A stretch of 64,000 bases of DNA, taken from Platerodrilus igneus. Its lineage: Eukaryota; Arthropoda; Insecta; Coleoptera; Lycidae. Every line of letters starts with the position of its first letter. The first letter of the stretch is position 1. A program made the translations under genes and the position numbers. Positions 34,054-45,527 of the stretch are shown here, one piece after another. The notes under the pieces were generated by a model that saw nothing but the letters and a program-made list of their open reading frames with translations, did no database searches and had not been told where the DNA came from. The stretch covers positions 186,001 through 250,000 of the forward strand of contig JARFIW010001324.1 in assembly GCA_036346225.1 (NCBI GenBank), written 5' to 3'.

Positions 34054-35077
34054 TAATATACGAAACGCATACTCTATATGCACTCAAACACGGACCCACA
34101 CAGATGCATAAACACTCCTTCCGTTTCTAGATACATAAATTTTCAGTCATAAAAGAATGTTATATATTGATATACTCGGTTAAAAAGTATGTTATAGATT
34201 TACGTACAACTTTATATTTATATTTATATAGCTTAAGGAGATATTTAACTAGGCAAAAGTCTGTATATTTGCAATAAATAAATAAATAAATATTAATTAG
34301 ATTGCATTGCGTTCTGTTAATCTTCAATAGAGAGATTTACTGTAGATTTCCTTTTCAATAAAATACACCACTCTCTTTAAAGTTTTTACATTCTCCTATA
34401 CAAAATGGAACATACAGAATTAAAATTTTTCTATTACACAAATACGCTCTGGCAAAATCTAGTTTACCGCTTTAGTAAAGCATCCCTTTAGTACCACTTG
34501 CTAGTTGTTATTAAATTCCAGATAATTCCCATGCAATGGCGTAGTGAACTTACATGCAGGTCCCGCTATTTTCCATTTACCGCGAGTATTCAATTTAGAG
34601 ATTGCGATAGCACAAATACCTAAGTGAGCAAGCAATTACAGAGCAATAATGAGACTTTTAGTGAGACTGGACGTTCGGTTAATTTCAAATAGGGCTGCTT
34701 TGGAAAGGTTAGATTTCTTTGCTTTATTTAGTTTAAAATGAAGTTAACGTGTTTAAAGTTTAATTTTCATGGTAGTGGCAAGAAAGCAATTTCGTCAAAG
34801 TCTCCAGTGGTTAATGAAAGAGATTAAATTGGATTATGCAAGAATACACAAAACATTTAATTGGCTTATTTAACCTAACAAGTCGAAAGGAGCGATTACT
34901 GAAAACATCCCTTGTTACGCTCATTACTGTCTTCCAGTTAGATTATAGTAATAACTGCGTTGTGCATAAAGTAAAATAACAAATATAAAAGAAAATAGTA
35001 GTAGTAGCAGTCAATGGCGTTGTGTTAAATTTATAACAAGGGAAGTTATAAAAAATTGAACTCACTTTACTTAAAAT
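34054..35077. other. Non-coding spacer between two LTR elements
   Basis: AT-rich, with an AATAAATAAATAAATA run near 34280. No supported gene. Confidence 0.4.
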
Positions 35078-36895
35078 TGAAACAATTTTTGTTGTTGGTG
35101 GGCGCCAGTGATACGTATTTTTATTGTTTGGGTGGGCGCCAGTGCTACGAATTTTGTAGTTTTTTTTTTTGGGCGCTACTGAAACTTACTTTTCTAAATG
35201 GGCGCCAGTGAACAAAAATCTTCCGCTTCCTTCACAGAGAATCAAAGAAAGGGCCATCTTCCGACTTAGCTAGGGGTCTATTCCTAGGTAGAGCAATAAG
35301 AAGTGGGGGTAAAATTTTGTTTGCAAACAAAAACTAAACTAAGTTAAATAGGCGCCACCAAGTCCTGAGATAATCACAATAAGAGCAAAGCACAGTTCTA
35401 AGGGCGGACGTGGAAACCCAAAGATAAAACGATCGCCTTCGTTAACAAAAACCTGTCTTATAAAAATAAGACGCAGCTCCTGTAAGAAATTACAAAGATT
35501 AAATAAAGAAAATGTAGAACACCATTTGTGTCCTATAAAAGTATTAAAAATTTAAAAAAATGTATATCCAATATGATATTGGCACAAAATTATTACCCAA
35601 AATTTCTACCTTTATGTTATCAAATTTGATCGCATTTGACCTAAATAAAAGTCTCAAAGTTTAGCTAATTGTTTACAGAAGTAAAAAACTTTCTTTTAAA
35701 AAATCACAACTTTTTAACATGTAAAAAAAATTCTCAACAATAACGTTTATAACAAAATCAAAATTTTGTCTTTTTAAAGCAAAAGGCTGCTCTCTAAACA
35801 TAAGCTTGTTTTAAATATTTGATCAAAATAATTTGTAACCACAATGCCTTGAACTATCATTTCTATACTGGGCAGATCTTATCAGGTGGATTACAGTTTC
35901 ATAATTATTACGCAGCGTGTATTTAAATTTTTATACTTAGTTTTATAATTTATCTGTGAATAATAGCTAACTTCAAGATTAAAGAATGTTTAATTTGAAT
36001 TTTAGGAAAGCTGCACGAAACATCTGCTTTCACGGCAAACATCTGTCAAATGTTGCTACATCACAAAAAAGTATAACGTCGAAAATATACCTTGAAATTT
36101 ATCTGAAGTTCAAATGGAACAAAGCTTACAATTATATAAACCTAACCTGACAAAATTTCTTTCCACGATTTGTAAAACTAGTTCAACAATAATTGAAAGT
36201 GAAACAGATCATATGTTCATAAACATAATAGCAAATTTCGTGTTTTTTATATGATCGTCTGTTTATCAAAGGCTAACGACATTCTAAACACATGCAAAAA
36301 TTTCTTAAATTTAATAACGAATCAACTGCATCTGATTTTCCTCGACAAATCGTATCAGAAATTTCCTCAGCTCCACATATCACCATAAACTTTTTCCTGG
36401 GGTAACAGCAATCAGGACCGTATGTCTGTAATCTCAAATGCTTGTACAGAACCATACAACTTACAAAACAAAATCTTCACTTGTCCTTTTTTATTGTTTT
36501 TCGTAGGCCCGCGTTAGTAGAAGTTATTGAAATTTATTCAAGTCTACCATGACTTGACCGCTCACACAAATAATTCAATCGAATGTCGCAAGCCTCTAGC
36601 CTGGAAAACATCTTGATGAATTGATAGCTAAGGTGCGACTAACGAACCAAACTAGAACCGAATCATAGCGACGATTTACACACTCGCGGTTAAAGGTGGG
36701 GAAATACGAAAGCAACATCTAGAGATGCTCGACAAAATAACTTTAAGTCACACGGATATTTTACTATAAGAAGATTATTAAAACGAAGCGTTCCATTATG
36801 TACTATATGGAACGTTATTAGAGAATAAGGCACGCTTGGCGCATTATCCTCGTAATTCAATGCGAATAATTACTGATCAAATTAAACATGCTACA
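35078..36895 (-). mobile_element. 3' LTR of minus-strand Gypsy-like element
   Basis: On the minus strand the LTR starts TGTAGCATG and ends GTTTCA. It is nearly identical over 1.8 kb to 39522-41327. Immediately before it (minus sense) lies the purine tract at 36919-36896. AAAT at 35074-35077 matches AAAT at 41328-41331. Its 3' part holds several TGGCGCCCA-like units. Confidence 0.9.
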
Positions 36896-36919
36896 CTACC
36901 CCTTTCCCAAAAGAAAGAA
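36896..36919 (-). other. Polypurine tract
   Basis: Minus-strand AAAAGGGAAAGGGGTAG directly adjoins the 3' LTR. This fixes the element's orientation. Confidence 0.8.
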
Positions 36920-38096
36920 ATCTTTTATAACGGAAAATTTTGTAGCTAAAAACAAAAGATTTTTTTTATATAAAAGCTTTTATCAAACTCCCAACTAACA
37001 ACACAATTATTTGCAAAACATCACAGTGTACGAATTAGAAACACTTAGTTAATCATAATTCAGAATAACTAAGAGAATTATGAAAACGAGAGGGACTAAT
37101 ATATATAAATTTGAGTGTGCCGGTAACTACGTGTACCAAACGTCCACTGGGAAACAAAATCGGGGAGTCATAATCGGTATTGGTCAAAATCGAGAGAATT
37201 CAATTCGAAAAGTCAAACACTTCACGGGACAAAAAAGATAATATAAGTTTAAAGGAATTCTTTTATCAGAGCAAGAATTTTTTACACCTACTGAAGCCAG
37301 TACATGCTAACTATAACTAAACACAACATAAAATATCCAAACTTCCAAAAGTACTAACTCTACTTCTTGGAGTTTTAGTAATTTTACTAACCAAAAAGAC
37401 ACTACTATATCAAAACAGCGTCTTAATACAAAATGATATCAACTCAAAGCAATAACCTAAACCAAAGTAGACTAACCAACAGCTTACTTACAAAAATGGA
37501 GGTGAGTGCACATCACCACTATAACTCAAAGTGCTAGAAGTTTTGCTTCTACTAAACTTAAACTTCTACACAAATATTTCACAAAACAAAACTCTACACA
37601 CAAAACCGTACCAGTCGGAGCTGAAATCTTCTTCACCCTACTGATTATACTATCTCTCAGTCTCAAATATTATCACCTATTAGTGACTGACCAAACGGTG
37701 AGGTTTACCAACCAAACCTCTGACCTTACCAAACAAAAAAAATGTTCAAAAAAAGTTCAAAAACAAAGGAAAGAATACGCTAATATTCTCTTTACCTAAA
37801 TATGTAGAAATCAGGACTAAACAATTTGTATAGTCAACTTATCCCTACTTTCAAACAATATCCTCTACTAGCGCGCGCCAAACTAAACTAGTACGTACAT
37901 CAACGTACACTACAAAACTACTACTAAATTTCAAATACAAGTTTCCATAACCATACAAAATTCCCAAACAAAATAAGTTGTAAAAGGACAATTTTCATTT
38001 ATTATAAGTTATAACCATACCAAATCAAAAACCTGAACAAAACGAAACAAGTAAACAACTGATATACTCATAATCAAAGAAATGACAGAACAGAAA
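36920..38096 (-). mobile_element. Internal 3' region of minus-strand element, no recognisable gene
   Basis: An env gene or 3' UTR would be expected here. I find no supported minus-strand coding stretch. A plus-strand open stretch at 37506-37799 contains a hydrophobic segment but is antisense to the element, so I do not call it. Confidence 0.4.
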
Positions 38097-38336
38097 CTAA
38101 TCCTCAGGATCATCTTCCTCATCTGATGTACCAAATGCAGCAAAGGGCTTCAAATCTTTAACATGCCATTTCCCTGCTTTTGATCCACCTTCATTCTGTA
38201 ATTCATATACTAGATTGGAATGTTTTTCACGAACTTTGCACAAAACAAATTTTGGAGCTAACTTAGCGGAGAATTTATCACCAGCATTCGATACTCTTCC
38301 TACTACAAAAGTTTTCTTTGACAAACAGAATTCCAT
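38097..38336 (-). pseudogene. pol: Integrase C-terminus / end of pol, copy 1
   Basis: The minus-strand reading contains DKFSAKLAPKFVLCKV, SNLVYELQNEGG and GKWHVKDLKPF followed by an acidic tail DEEDDPED and stop. KLAPKF...VYEL...GxWHVKDLKP is the hallmark of the last part of Gypsy-type integrase polyproteins. The catalytic core is absent. A second such end lies just upstream. Confidence 0.8.
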
Positions 38337-38344
38337 GCCAAAAT

Positions 38345-38450
38345 TTACTTTTCTGGAATGTCATCATCCAAATTTAAAGCAGAATATGGTTTTAAATCTT
38401 TGAGGTGCCATCTACCGGCTTTAGAATCATCAATAACAAAACTAATCACG
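38345..38450 (-). pseudogene. pol: Integrase C-terminus / end of pol, copy 2
   Basis: DDSKAGRWHLKDLKPYSAL, an acidic DDD stretch and a stop repeat the ending of the neighbouring copy with different residues. The two ends are therefore a diverged duplication or belong to two merged element variants. Confidence 0.7.
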
Positions 38451-38907
38451 ACGATAGCTAACAGAAAAAAAATATCAGTGTTCATGTACACTCTCACCCT
38501 ACCACCAACCGAACTGTCGAAACAACTGCAATGCTTCACAACGCCTAAATTTGCTAGAATGACAAACCCTCTACGAGTCTCACCTAGACTAACAACCAAA
38601 AATTACATCAACTCAAAAAAAATTATGATGCATAAATTACTAGAGCGACTAACTAACCTCGAGTCTCGTCTAGACTTACGTAATGCTGAGCGACCAACTC
38701 TTCCTGAGTTTCGTCTAGACTAACATACTACTGAGCGACCAACCACGACGACAAGTTCCGCCTAGACCAAATTGCGTTGCAATGCCGATATAAATAAAAA
38801 ATGTGCTATCAAAACAAAAACGTGCCTATGCACAAGAGCAATTCTCAAATGATATGACGACAGCTCAAACCGATGTACCCTTAAAAATAGAATTCGTAGC
38901 ATTATCA

Positions 38908-39099
38908 TCAAATTCTGACAAAACGTTCTTTATTGGTCCAGCGAATTAAACAACCAGGCTTATCAGATTCTTTAGCTAATAGTCTTCCTAAAATTTTTCT
39001 TTCCTCAACAACTGGTCTCTCACTTATAACACCTCTAATCCTAAGTTCATATTCCAGTTCCTCTTTAAGTAAACAACCAATTTGAAATTTTTCAGACAT
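38908..39099 (-). pseudogene. gag: Gag N-terminal fragment of minus-strand element
   Basis: An open stretch starts with MSEKFQIGCLLKEELEYELR and continues IRGVISERPVVEERKILGRL. The LLKEELEYELRIRGV motif is, as I recall, a common start of insect Gypsy-type gag proteins. It lies about 420 bp inside the 5' LTR, where gag should begin, and only 63 codons remain before a stop. The rest of gag and the protease, RT and integrase core are missing: the next recognisable coding on this strand is the integrase tail. This marks a large internal deletion. Confidence 0.65.
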
Positions 39100-39385
39100 A
39101 TTTGTAATAGTCTAATATTTTAATGAAATTAAATTGATAAATCTAAATGATTCAAACTTTAAGAAAATTGTCAAAACAAATTTGGGCAACGAAAGGTCAG
39201 AGTCAAAAAGTGAATTTGGCAAAAATAGATTTCCTCCAAAACAATATCGAATAAAATTTTTATAAAGCCAAAATAAAATTAAAGTTAAAAATAAATTTGG
39301 CTAAAGTAATTAACTGACTAAAAGAAAATCAATGTCACAACTAAATTTTTGCCAAAACAAATTTCGAGAACAATAGCAAATTTGA

Positions 39386-39475
39386 GCAAACAAATTTCAA
39401 AGGCAAAATAAAATTTGAGCAAACAAATTTCGAAGGCAAAATAAAATTTGAGCAAACAAATTTCAAAGCCCTAAA
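39386..39475. repeat. 33-bp tandem repeat in the 5' leader
   Basis: Three units starting near 39391, 39424 and 39457, each with CAAATTTC and AAAATTTGAGCAAA. It sits between the PBS and gag of the minus-strand element. Confidence 0.8.
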
Positions 39476-39503
39476 CGTTGAGGCGTCAGTGATACGACAT
39501 ATG

Positions 39504-39521
39504 TCGCACGTTGGGGGCCGG
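39504..39521 (-). other. Degenerate primer-binding site
   Basis: Minus-strand CCGGCCCCCAACGTGCGA directly follows the LTR end GTTTCA. It resembles a TGGCGCCCAACGTGG-type PBS with substitutions. Confidence 0.6.
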
Positions 39522-41327
39522 TGAAACAATTTTCGTTGTTGTTGGGCGCCAGTGATACGTATTTTTATTGTTTGGGTGGGCGCCAATGCTACGAATTTTG
39601 TAGTTTTTTTTTGGGCGCTACTGAAACTTATTTTTCTAAATAGGCGCCGCTTCCTTCACAGAGAATCGAAGAAAGGGCCATCTTCCGACATAGCTAGGGG
39701 TCTATTCCTGGGTAGAGAAATAAGAAGTGGGGGGGGGGAGTCGAATTTTGTTTGCAAACAAAAACTACACTAAGTTAAATAGGCGCCACCAAGTCCTGAG
39801 ATAATCACGATAAGAGCAAAGCACAGTTCTAAGGGCGGACGTGGAAACCCAAAGATAAAACGATCGCCTTCGTTAACAAAAACCTGTCTTATAAAAATAA
39901 GACGCAGCTCCTGTAAGAAATTACAAAGATTAAATAAAGAAAATGTAGAACACCATTTGTGTCCTATAAAAGTATTAAAAATATAAAAAAATGTATATCC
40001 AATATGATATTGGCACAAAATTATTACCCAAAAATTCTACCTTTATGTTATCAAATTTGATCGCATTTGACCAAAATAAAGGTCTCAAAGTTTAGCTAAT
40101 TGTTTACTGAAGTTAAAAACTTTCTTTTAAAAAATCACAACTTTTTAACATGTAAAAAAAGTTCTCAACAATAACGTTTATAACAAAATCAAAATTTTGT
40201 CTTTTTAAAGCAAAAGACTGCTCTCTAAACATAAGTTTGTTTTAAATATTTGATCAAAATAATTTGTAACCACAATGCCTTGAACTATCATTTCTATCCT
40301 GGGCAGATCTTATCAGGTGGATTACAGTTTCATAATTATTACGCAGCGTGTATTTAAATTTTTATACTTAGTTTTATAATTTATCTGTGAATAATAGCTA
40401 ACTTTAAGATTGAAGAATGTTTAATTTGAATTTTAGGAAAGCTGCACGAAACATCTGCTTTCACGGCAAACATCTGTCAAATGTTACTACATCACAAAAA
40501 AGTATAACGTCGAAAATATACCTTGAAATTTATCTGAAGTTCAAATGGAACAAAGCTTACAATTATATAAACCTAACCTTACAAAATTTCTTTCCACGAT
40601 TTGTAAAACCAGTTCAACAATAATCGAAAGTGAAACAGATCATATGTTCATAAACATGATAGCAAATTTTGTGTTTTTTATATGATCGTCTGTTTATCAA
40701 AGGCTAACGACATTCTATACACATGCAAAAATTTCTTAAATTTAATGACGAACCAACTGCATCTGATTTTCCTCGACAAATCCTATCAGAAATTTCCTCA
40801 GCTCCACATAACACCATAAACTATTTCCTGGGGTAACAGCAATCAGGACCATATGTCTGCAATCTCAAATGCTTGTACAGAACCATACAACTTACAAAAC
40901 AAAATTTTCACTTGTCCTTTTTTATTGTTTTTCGTAGGCGCGCGTTAGTAGAAGTTATTGAAATTTATTCAAGTCTACCATGACTTGACCGCTCACACAA
41001 ATAATTCAATCGAATGTCGCAAGCCTCTAGCCTGGAAAACATCTTGATGAATTGATAGCTAAGGTGCGACTAACGAACCAAACTAGAACCGAATCATAGC
41101 GACGATTTACACACTCGCGGTTAAAGGTGGGGAAATACGAAAGCAACATCTAGAGATGCTCGATAAAATAACTTTAAGTCACACAGATATTTTACTATAA
41201 GAAGATTATTAAAACGAAGCGTTCCATTATGTACTATATGGAACATTATTAGAGAATAAGTGCACGCTTGGCGCATTATCCTCGTAATTCAATGCGAATA
41301 ATTACCGATCAAATTAAACATGCTACA
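39522..41327 (-). mobile_element. 5' LTR of minus-strand Gypsy-like element
   Basis: TGTAGCATG...GTTTCA on the minus strand, paired with the LTR at 35078-36895. A 68-codon plus-strand open stretch at 40417-40623 is interrupted in the other LTR, so I do not treat it as a gene. Confidence 0.9.
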
Positions 41328-41334
41328 AAATTAA

Positions 41335-41800
41335 GAAGAATTCTTCTACTTTTTTTTGGAAAATTCATTAATAACGTCTTCGTAAAGACTCTGGTCTATC
41401 GACAACTCCCGAATCTATTGTTTTTCGATTGACATGAGCACCAAATTTGTAAGTCCTTCCTAACCTGTAGAATTTTAAATAAAGTTTTTTATTCTATTCA
41501 GTGCCGAAAAACTGCTTTCTGCGAATGTACACGTGGCGAGAATAGTAAAACCTAATTCACACGATTAACAGTATCAGTACAAGTCTATTCAAGACAGCAC
41601 TTCTTGATATATATCTAAATAGTCATCACCATTATCTAAACCTTCCGACGAGTTGTAAATCACCTGTAGTTCGAATTTCAACTGAATTAAATCATAATGC
41701 AATAAACAGTTGGTTTTAAGAGATTCATAAGCACTATCAAAAATATTCTGTTCTTAACGGACATGCACCTTGAAGAAGTTCTAAAATACTAGATCGGGTA
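41335..41800 (-). pseudogene. hAT transposase C-terminal (dimerisation) relic
   Basis: The minus-strand reading across shifts gives YESLKTNCLLHYDLIQLKFE, then ATCTFAESSFSALNRIKNFI, NSTG.EGLTNLVLMSIEK and SLYEDVINEFSKKK. The AE-SFS-L-RIK...L-NL-L--IE pattern is the C-terminal dimerisation region of hAT-type transposases (ZMYM1/DUF4371-like relatives). Stops and shifts show decay, and the DDE core is not visible. The Gypsy-like element's AAAT target site lies at the 3' end of this relic, so the retrotransposon may have inserted into it. Confidence 0.7.
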
Positions 41801-42619
41801 GAATGGCTTGCGTGTTTCAGTAAGCTAAAAATCCGAACTATGTAGGTTTAACCAAATTAGAGGGATCTTTAGTGAGATACCAGACCAAGACAGGTCTCCG
41901 AAAGAGGGCAGCAGCTTTCTCGGTACTTAGAGTAGCATGGGCCATAGGCGTGTTACGTTCATTTTACGACAATTAATTAAAAACTACCCTTTTTTTACAT
42001 ATTCATTAACATAGATTCCGCTTTAATACGCAACCACTATCTTGTATATTTTGCCTTCCTACAATAAGCACGCTTGTCAATAATTTTATCTAAACCCATT
42101 TGCTGCGAATTTGAAAAGTTTACTTTATAATTTAAATAGCCCGTACCTGGTTTTCGGTTACTATAGCGTACAATTAATCCTTATACTGCTACGTCAAAAG
42201 GCTCGTTGAAATAGTGTATTGCACTATTTGATAAAGCTTGGGTTGAGCTTCTAGTTTCCTTTTTGGTATATTGTGATACTCGAAGATTGGATTATTAATT
42301 CTTGTTATTGAAAACGAATTGATTACTCGATTCTTGCTATTTGTGGCAAGATTATTCGTCATTACCTTGTTATTTTGTATTGTCATCTTCAAAATTTTGT
42401 GCACAATGTGTGGTAAGTATTTGCGGTTTACAGAAGAAAACCTTTCGACGTCAATAAATTAGTGTTTACCTGTACTTATTATAGCTCCTTTCGGTGGATT
42501 GAACCACCTGTTGCCTGGGCCTAGATTGAAAAAGCTTTTGTCGCTTCTTTTGTGGAGCGAAGACACGAATTGCGTGATCTTAAGTACATTTGCTTCACCC
42601 TGCTCTGGTGGAGGGTGCG
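41801..42619. other. Non-coding stretch
   Basis: No gene or repeat I can support. AT-rich with short open stretches. Confidence 0.35.
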
Positions 42620-42627
42620 AATAATAC

Positions 42628-42928
42628 TACACCCTACATCTGATTTTTCAATGCTCCACCCGAAGGTACTACATTGGCCAGGAAGCGAGCTTTTTCTACC
42701 TGACAATTTTGAATTTTGCCGAACCCTTGCTGTTCCAAGCAAGGTAGGGATCTTTAATGTGCGTGACAACACTCACACGGGACCTCCATTTTACCTTTCA
42801 TCCGAACGAGGGCATATTTTTGTGAAAAATGCTCGCCTAACATTTTTCAAGCGAACCGTGTCGGGATTCGAACCCGGAACCTTGGGCGTAGTAGTCACAC
42901 GCATACCAGCTACGCCACGGAGCCGATT
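42628..42928 (-). mobile_element. SINE-2, copy 2
   Basis: The head (minus) CGGCTCCGTGGCG at about 42925 has box A TGGCGTAGCTGG and a perfect box B GGTTCGAATCC, the best-preserved of the four copies. The body matches copy 1 to CAATGCTCCACC near 42650. AATAATAC occurs near both ends (42620-42627 and 42929-42936), a probable target duplication. Confidence 0.85.
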
Positions 42929-42939
42929 AATAATACACC

Positions 42940-43559
42940 GTGGACATGCGGGTAAATCTATTCCCTGTTTTTTTTATATGGGTTCTAAGTAACTGTAGTA
43001 ACCGCATGTGTATAATGTCCCATGGTAGACTAACCTTTGTAGTTTTGGAACGATTGCCTTTGTGCGAGAGAATATTTATTATTAATATTGTAATATGTGA
43101 TAACTTCTTTATTGGGGACGATTTGATGTAGTTAAGTTTACGCCTTCGACGATAATGAATATTAATATTGTATTTACTGTGTCCATTTTATCTATTTAAT
43201 TGTAGATTTACCGTGATGATTTAGAGCTGTTGGTTTTAGTGTTGTAATGTTGCATTTCCTTTGTTTGGTAATTAATATAGGTGAGTAACCTAAAACTGCA
43301 GCTCGCCATTTAAAAAATGATTCTTTTGGTTTTTTTCGCTGACATATGTATTTAGTAATGATTTAATTTTTTGTGTTGTTTGGTTATACTACACTGTTAC
43401 GTCTCTCCAAAATGTTACCTCAATTAATTATAATTAATAAAAAGCATTGTTAATTTCTCTTCTTTATTCCACTTTCCTTTATTTCTCTTTATATTTGTAA
43501 GACCCCGGCCTACTCGCCAACTAAGTCCGGAAATTCCTTTCTTTGTGCTGCCAGTTACG
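42940..43559. other. Non-coding stretch between SINE-2 and LINE
   Basis: AT-rich. No supported feature. Confidence 0.35.
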
Positions 43560-43599
43560 TCAATGTAGTACGTAGGAAGTGTCGGTATGTCATTCTAAG

Positions 43600-45485
43600 A
43601 CACACTACTGAGATGTGGAAGACAACGGGAAACCACCACACTACCTCCCAACTACACAGCGTATCAGAAATGTTTTTTAAGATGAAAGGAACACGTGGAG
43701 TAAAAGATTCGGGAGTTAAAATTGTTCCCCATTTGGATCTCCGGGAGAGGACTACTTCGGAGGATGTGATTGAAAACTTTAAAGGAAGAGCCGGGAACAT
43801 TTTGCGAGTCGGAGGGTGGAATGTCAGTAGCATGAAGCATATAAGGCCAGCAAATTTTAAAATTGAAATGCATAGGTTAGTGTTAGACATAATAGGGATT
43901 GGCGAAGTTCGGTGATCAGAGGCGGAGGATTTTTGGAGCGGAGACCTTTAAGTAATTCATATATGATTAGGGGAAGGAAAATACGGCGTGGAGAAGGTTA
44001 TGCGAAAAATATATAGGACACTGTGTAAAAAGCTACTCGCAGAAGGAAAAAAGGATAGTCATGGTCAAACTAAGATCTAAACAGGTAAATACAGCAATGA
44101 CACAAGTATAAGTGCTCACTTATAGCTACAGTAAGGAAGAGGTAGAAGCGATATACAAAGATATCGAAAACATACCAAGATTCGTAAAAGGACATAAAAA
44201 TTTAATTATTGAGGGAGATTTTAATGCAATGGTAGATAAGGATTAAGAGGGAATGGTAGTAGGTTTATAAGGTTTAGGAACGAGAAACCACTAGAAATAG
44301 GCTGGTAGAATTTAGCGACAGAAACAATTTAATCATCACAAACATATTATTTCAACATCATGCTAGGAGACAGTAAACGTGGAGGAGGCCAAAAAGATTG
44401 CATCCTTGTTCGACAACGCTATTGGTTTTAGAGTGTAAAAGCTACCCAAAAACAGATTTAGACACTGACCACCACATAGTAAATATGAACGCCGTGATTG
44501 CATTTAAATATTTGAAAAAAGGAACGGAAAGGAGTACTTTGATTTTGAGAAACACGAATATAAATATATCCACAAAACATTTGATAAAGGTCAAACGAAT
44601 TGCTTAAAGATATCAAAAAAAAAATCATTGATACTAAGGAAGTAGAAACAGAATGGAATAACATTAAATTTAGCTTTGACATAACGCTTAGAGATATTCC
44701 GGGGTATAATTATAGAGAATGTAGAGAAAGTGGTTAGATGGCAAGAATATGTAGGGAATTTGTATGCTGTACTAGAACTAGAAGCACTAGAACAGGAAAC
44801 AGACATTGAAAAGGATGACTTGGGATATTCTATACTATACTACTACTACTATTCTATACTATTCTATACTATACTATACTATTCTATACTAAGAATTTGA
44901 AATAACATTAGGTAAGGACTTTGAAATGTAATAAGGCACCAGGTACAGATAAGGTACAAGCAGAAGCTTTAAAAGCCGCTGGACAGGCAGTAACAGAACG
45001 TCTGTTCCAAGTTGTAACTTATATGTACGAGATAGGCAAGATATCTAAAGATTTCAACCGTAAGAGCATAGTCGGTGTAAAAAAAAAGGAAGTGCAGATA
45101 GATGTAAAAATTTTCGAAAAATACGTTTGACGGCACACGTGGCAAGAGTAACAAATAGAAGTGTACAAAAATTGATGAAAAAACGGGTTGAAGTTAAACT
45201 ACTAGAAGATCAAATTGGGTTTAGGTAAAACAAGAGAACACGATACGCCATTTTAGCTTTAGGAGTGATAATGGAGAAAACACAGAAAAAAGAAAAGGTG
45301 TGTAAGTAGGATTTGTAGATCTGCAAAAAGCGTTAGACAATGTAAAATGGGAATAAATGTTTGTAATATTCAAAATGATTGGAATGACTGATAAGGATAA
45401 ACGAATAGTATATAGCTTATACAAAGAGTAAACAGCTGTAATTTAGTTATAGTAGGAACGTAGGAAAGGGTTGAGGTAGGCTCCG

Positions 45486-45488
<3 letters not shown>
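43600..45488 (+). pseudogene. RTE-like LINE relic: endonuclease and RT N-terminal half
   Basis: The reading starts around TRGVKDSGVKIVPHLDLRER (43690) and gives NILRVGGWNVSSM, LVLDIIGIGEVR, LIIEGDFNAMV (about 44205-44236), NLIITN, and a Y/T-K-DLDTDHH block. After a short AT-pentamer repeat RT begins: NKAPGTDKVQAEALKAAGQA (about 44928), MYEIGKISKDF, LTAHVARVTNRS, KRVEVKLLEDQIGF and VGFVDLQKAFDNVKW-like wording in shifted frames. This is the endonuclease-RT of RTE-type LINEs. Stops and shifts are frequent. The reading ends at the (TA)n tract at 45489, where an LTR copy begins, so the catalytic RT half is lost. Confidence 0.75.
44828..44892. repeat. Pentanucleotide-type tandem repeat (TATAC/TATTC)
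   Basis: Alternating TATTCTATAC and TATACTATAC units, plus CTACTACTACTA, within the LINE relic. Confidence 0.8.

Positions 45489-45525
<37 letters not shown>
45489..45525. repeat. (TA)n microsatellite, left border of LTR Z2
   Basis: TA dinucleotides abutting the LTR-like copy. Confidence 0.9.

Positions 45526-45527
<2 letters not shown>

Noticed and set aside
37506..37799. Open stretch with a hydrophobic segment as an env gene
   Set aside because: It is on the plus strand, whereas PPT, gag and integrase pieces put the element on the minus strand. No family motif is visible.
40417..40623. 68-codon open stretch inside the 1.8-kb LTR
   Set aside because: It is interrupted in the paired LTR and is antisense to the element.
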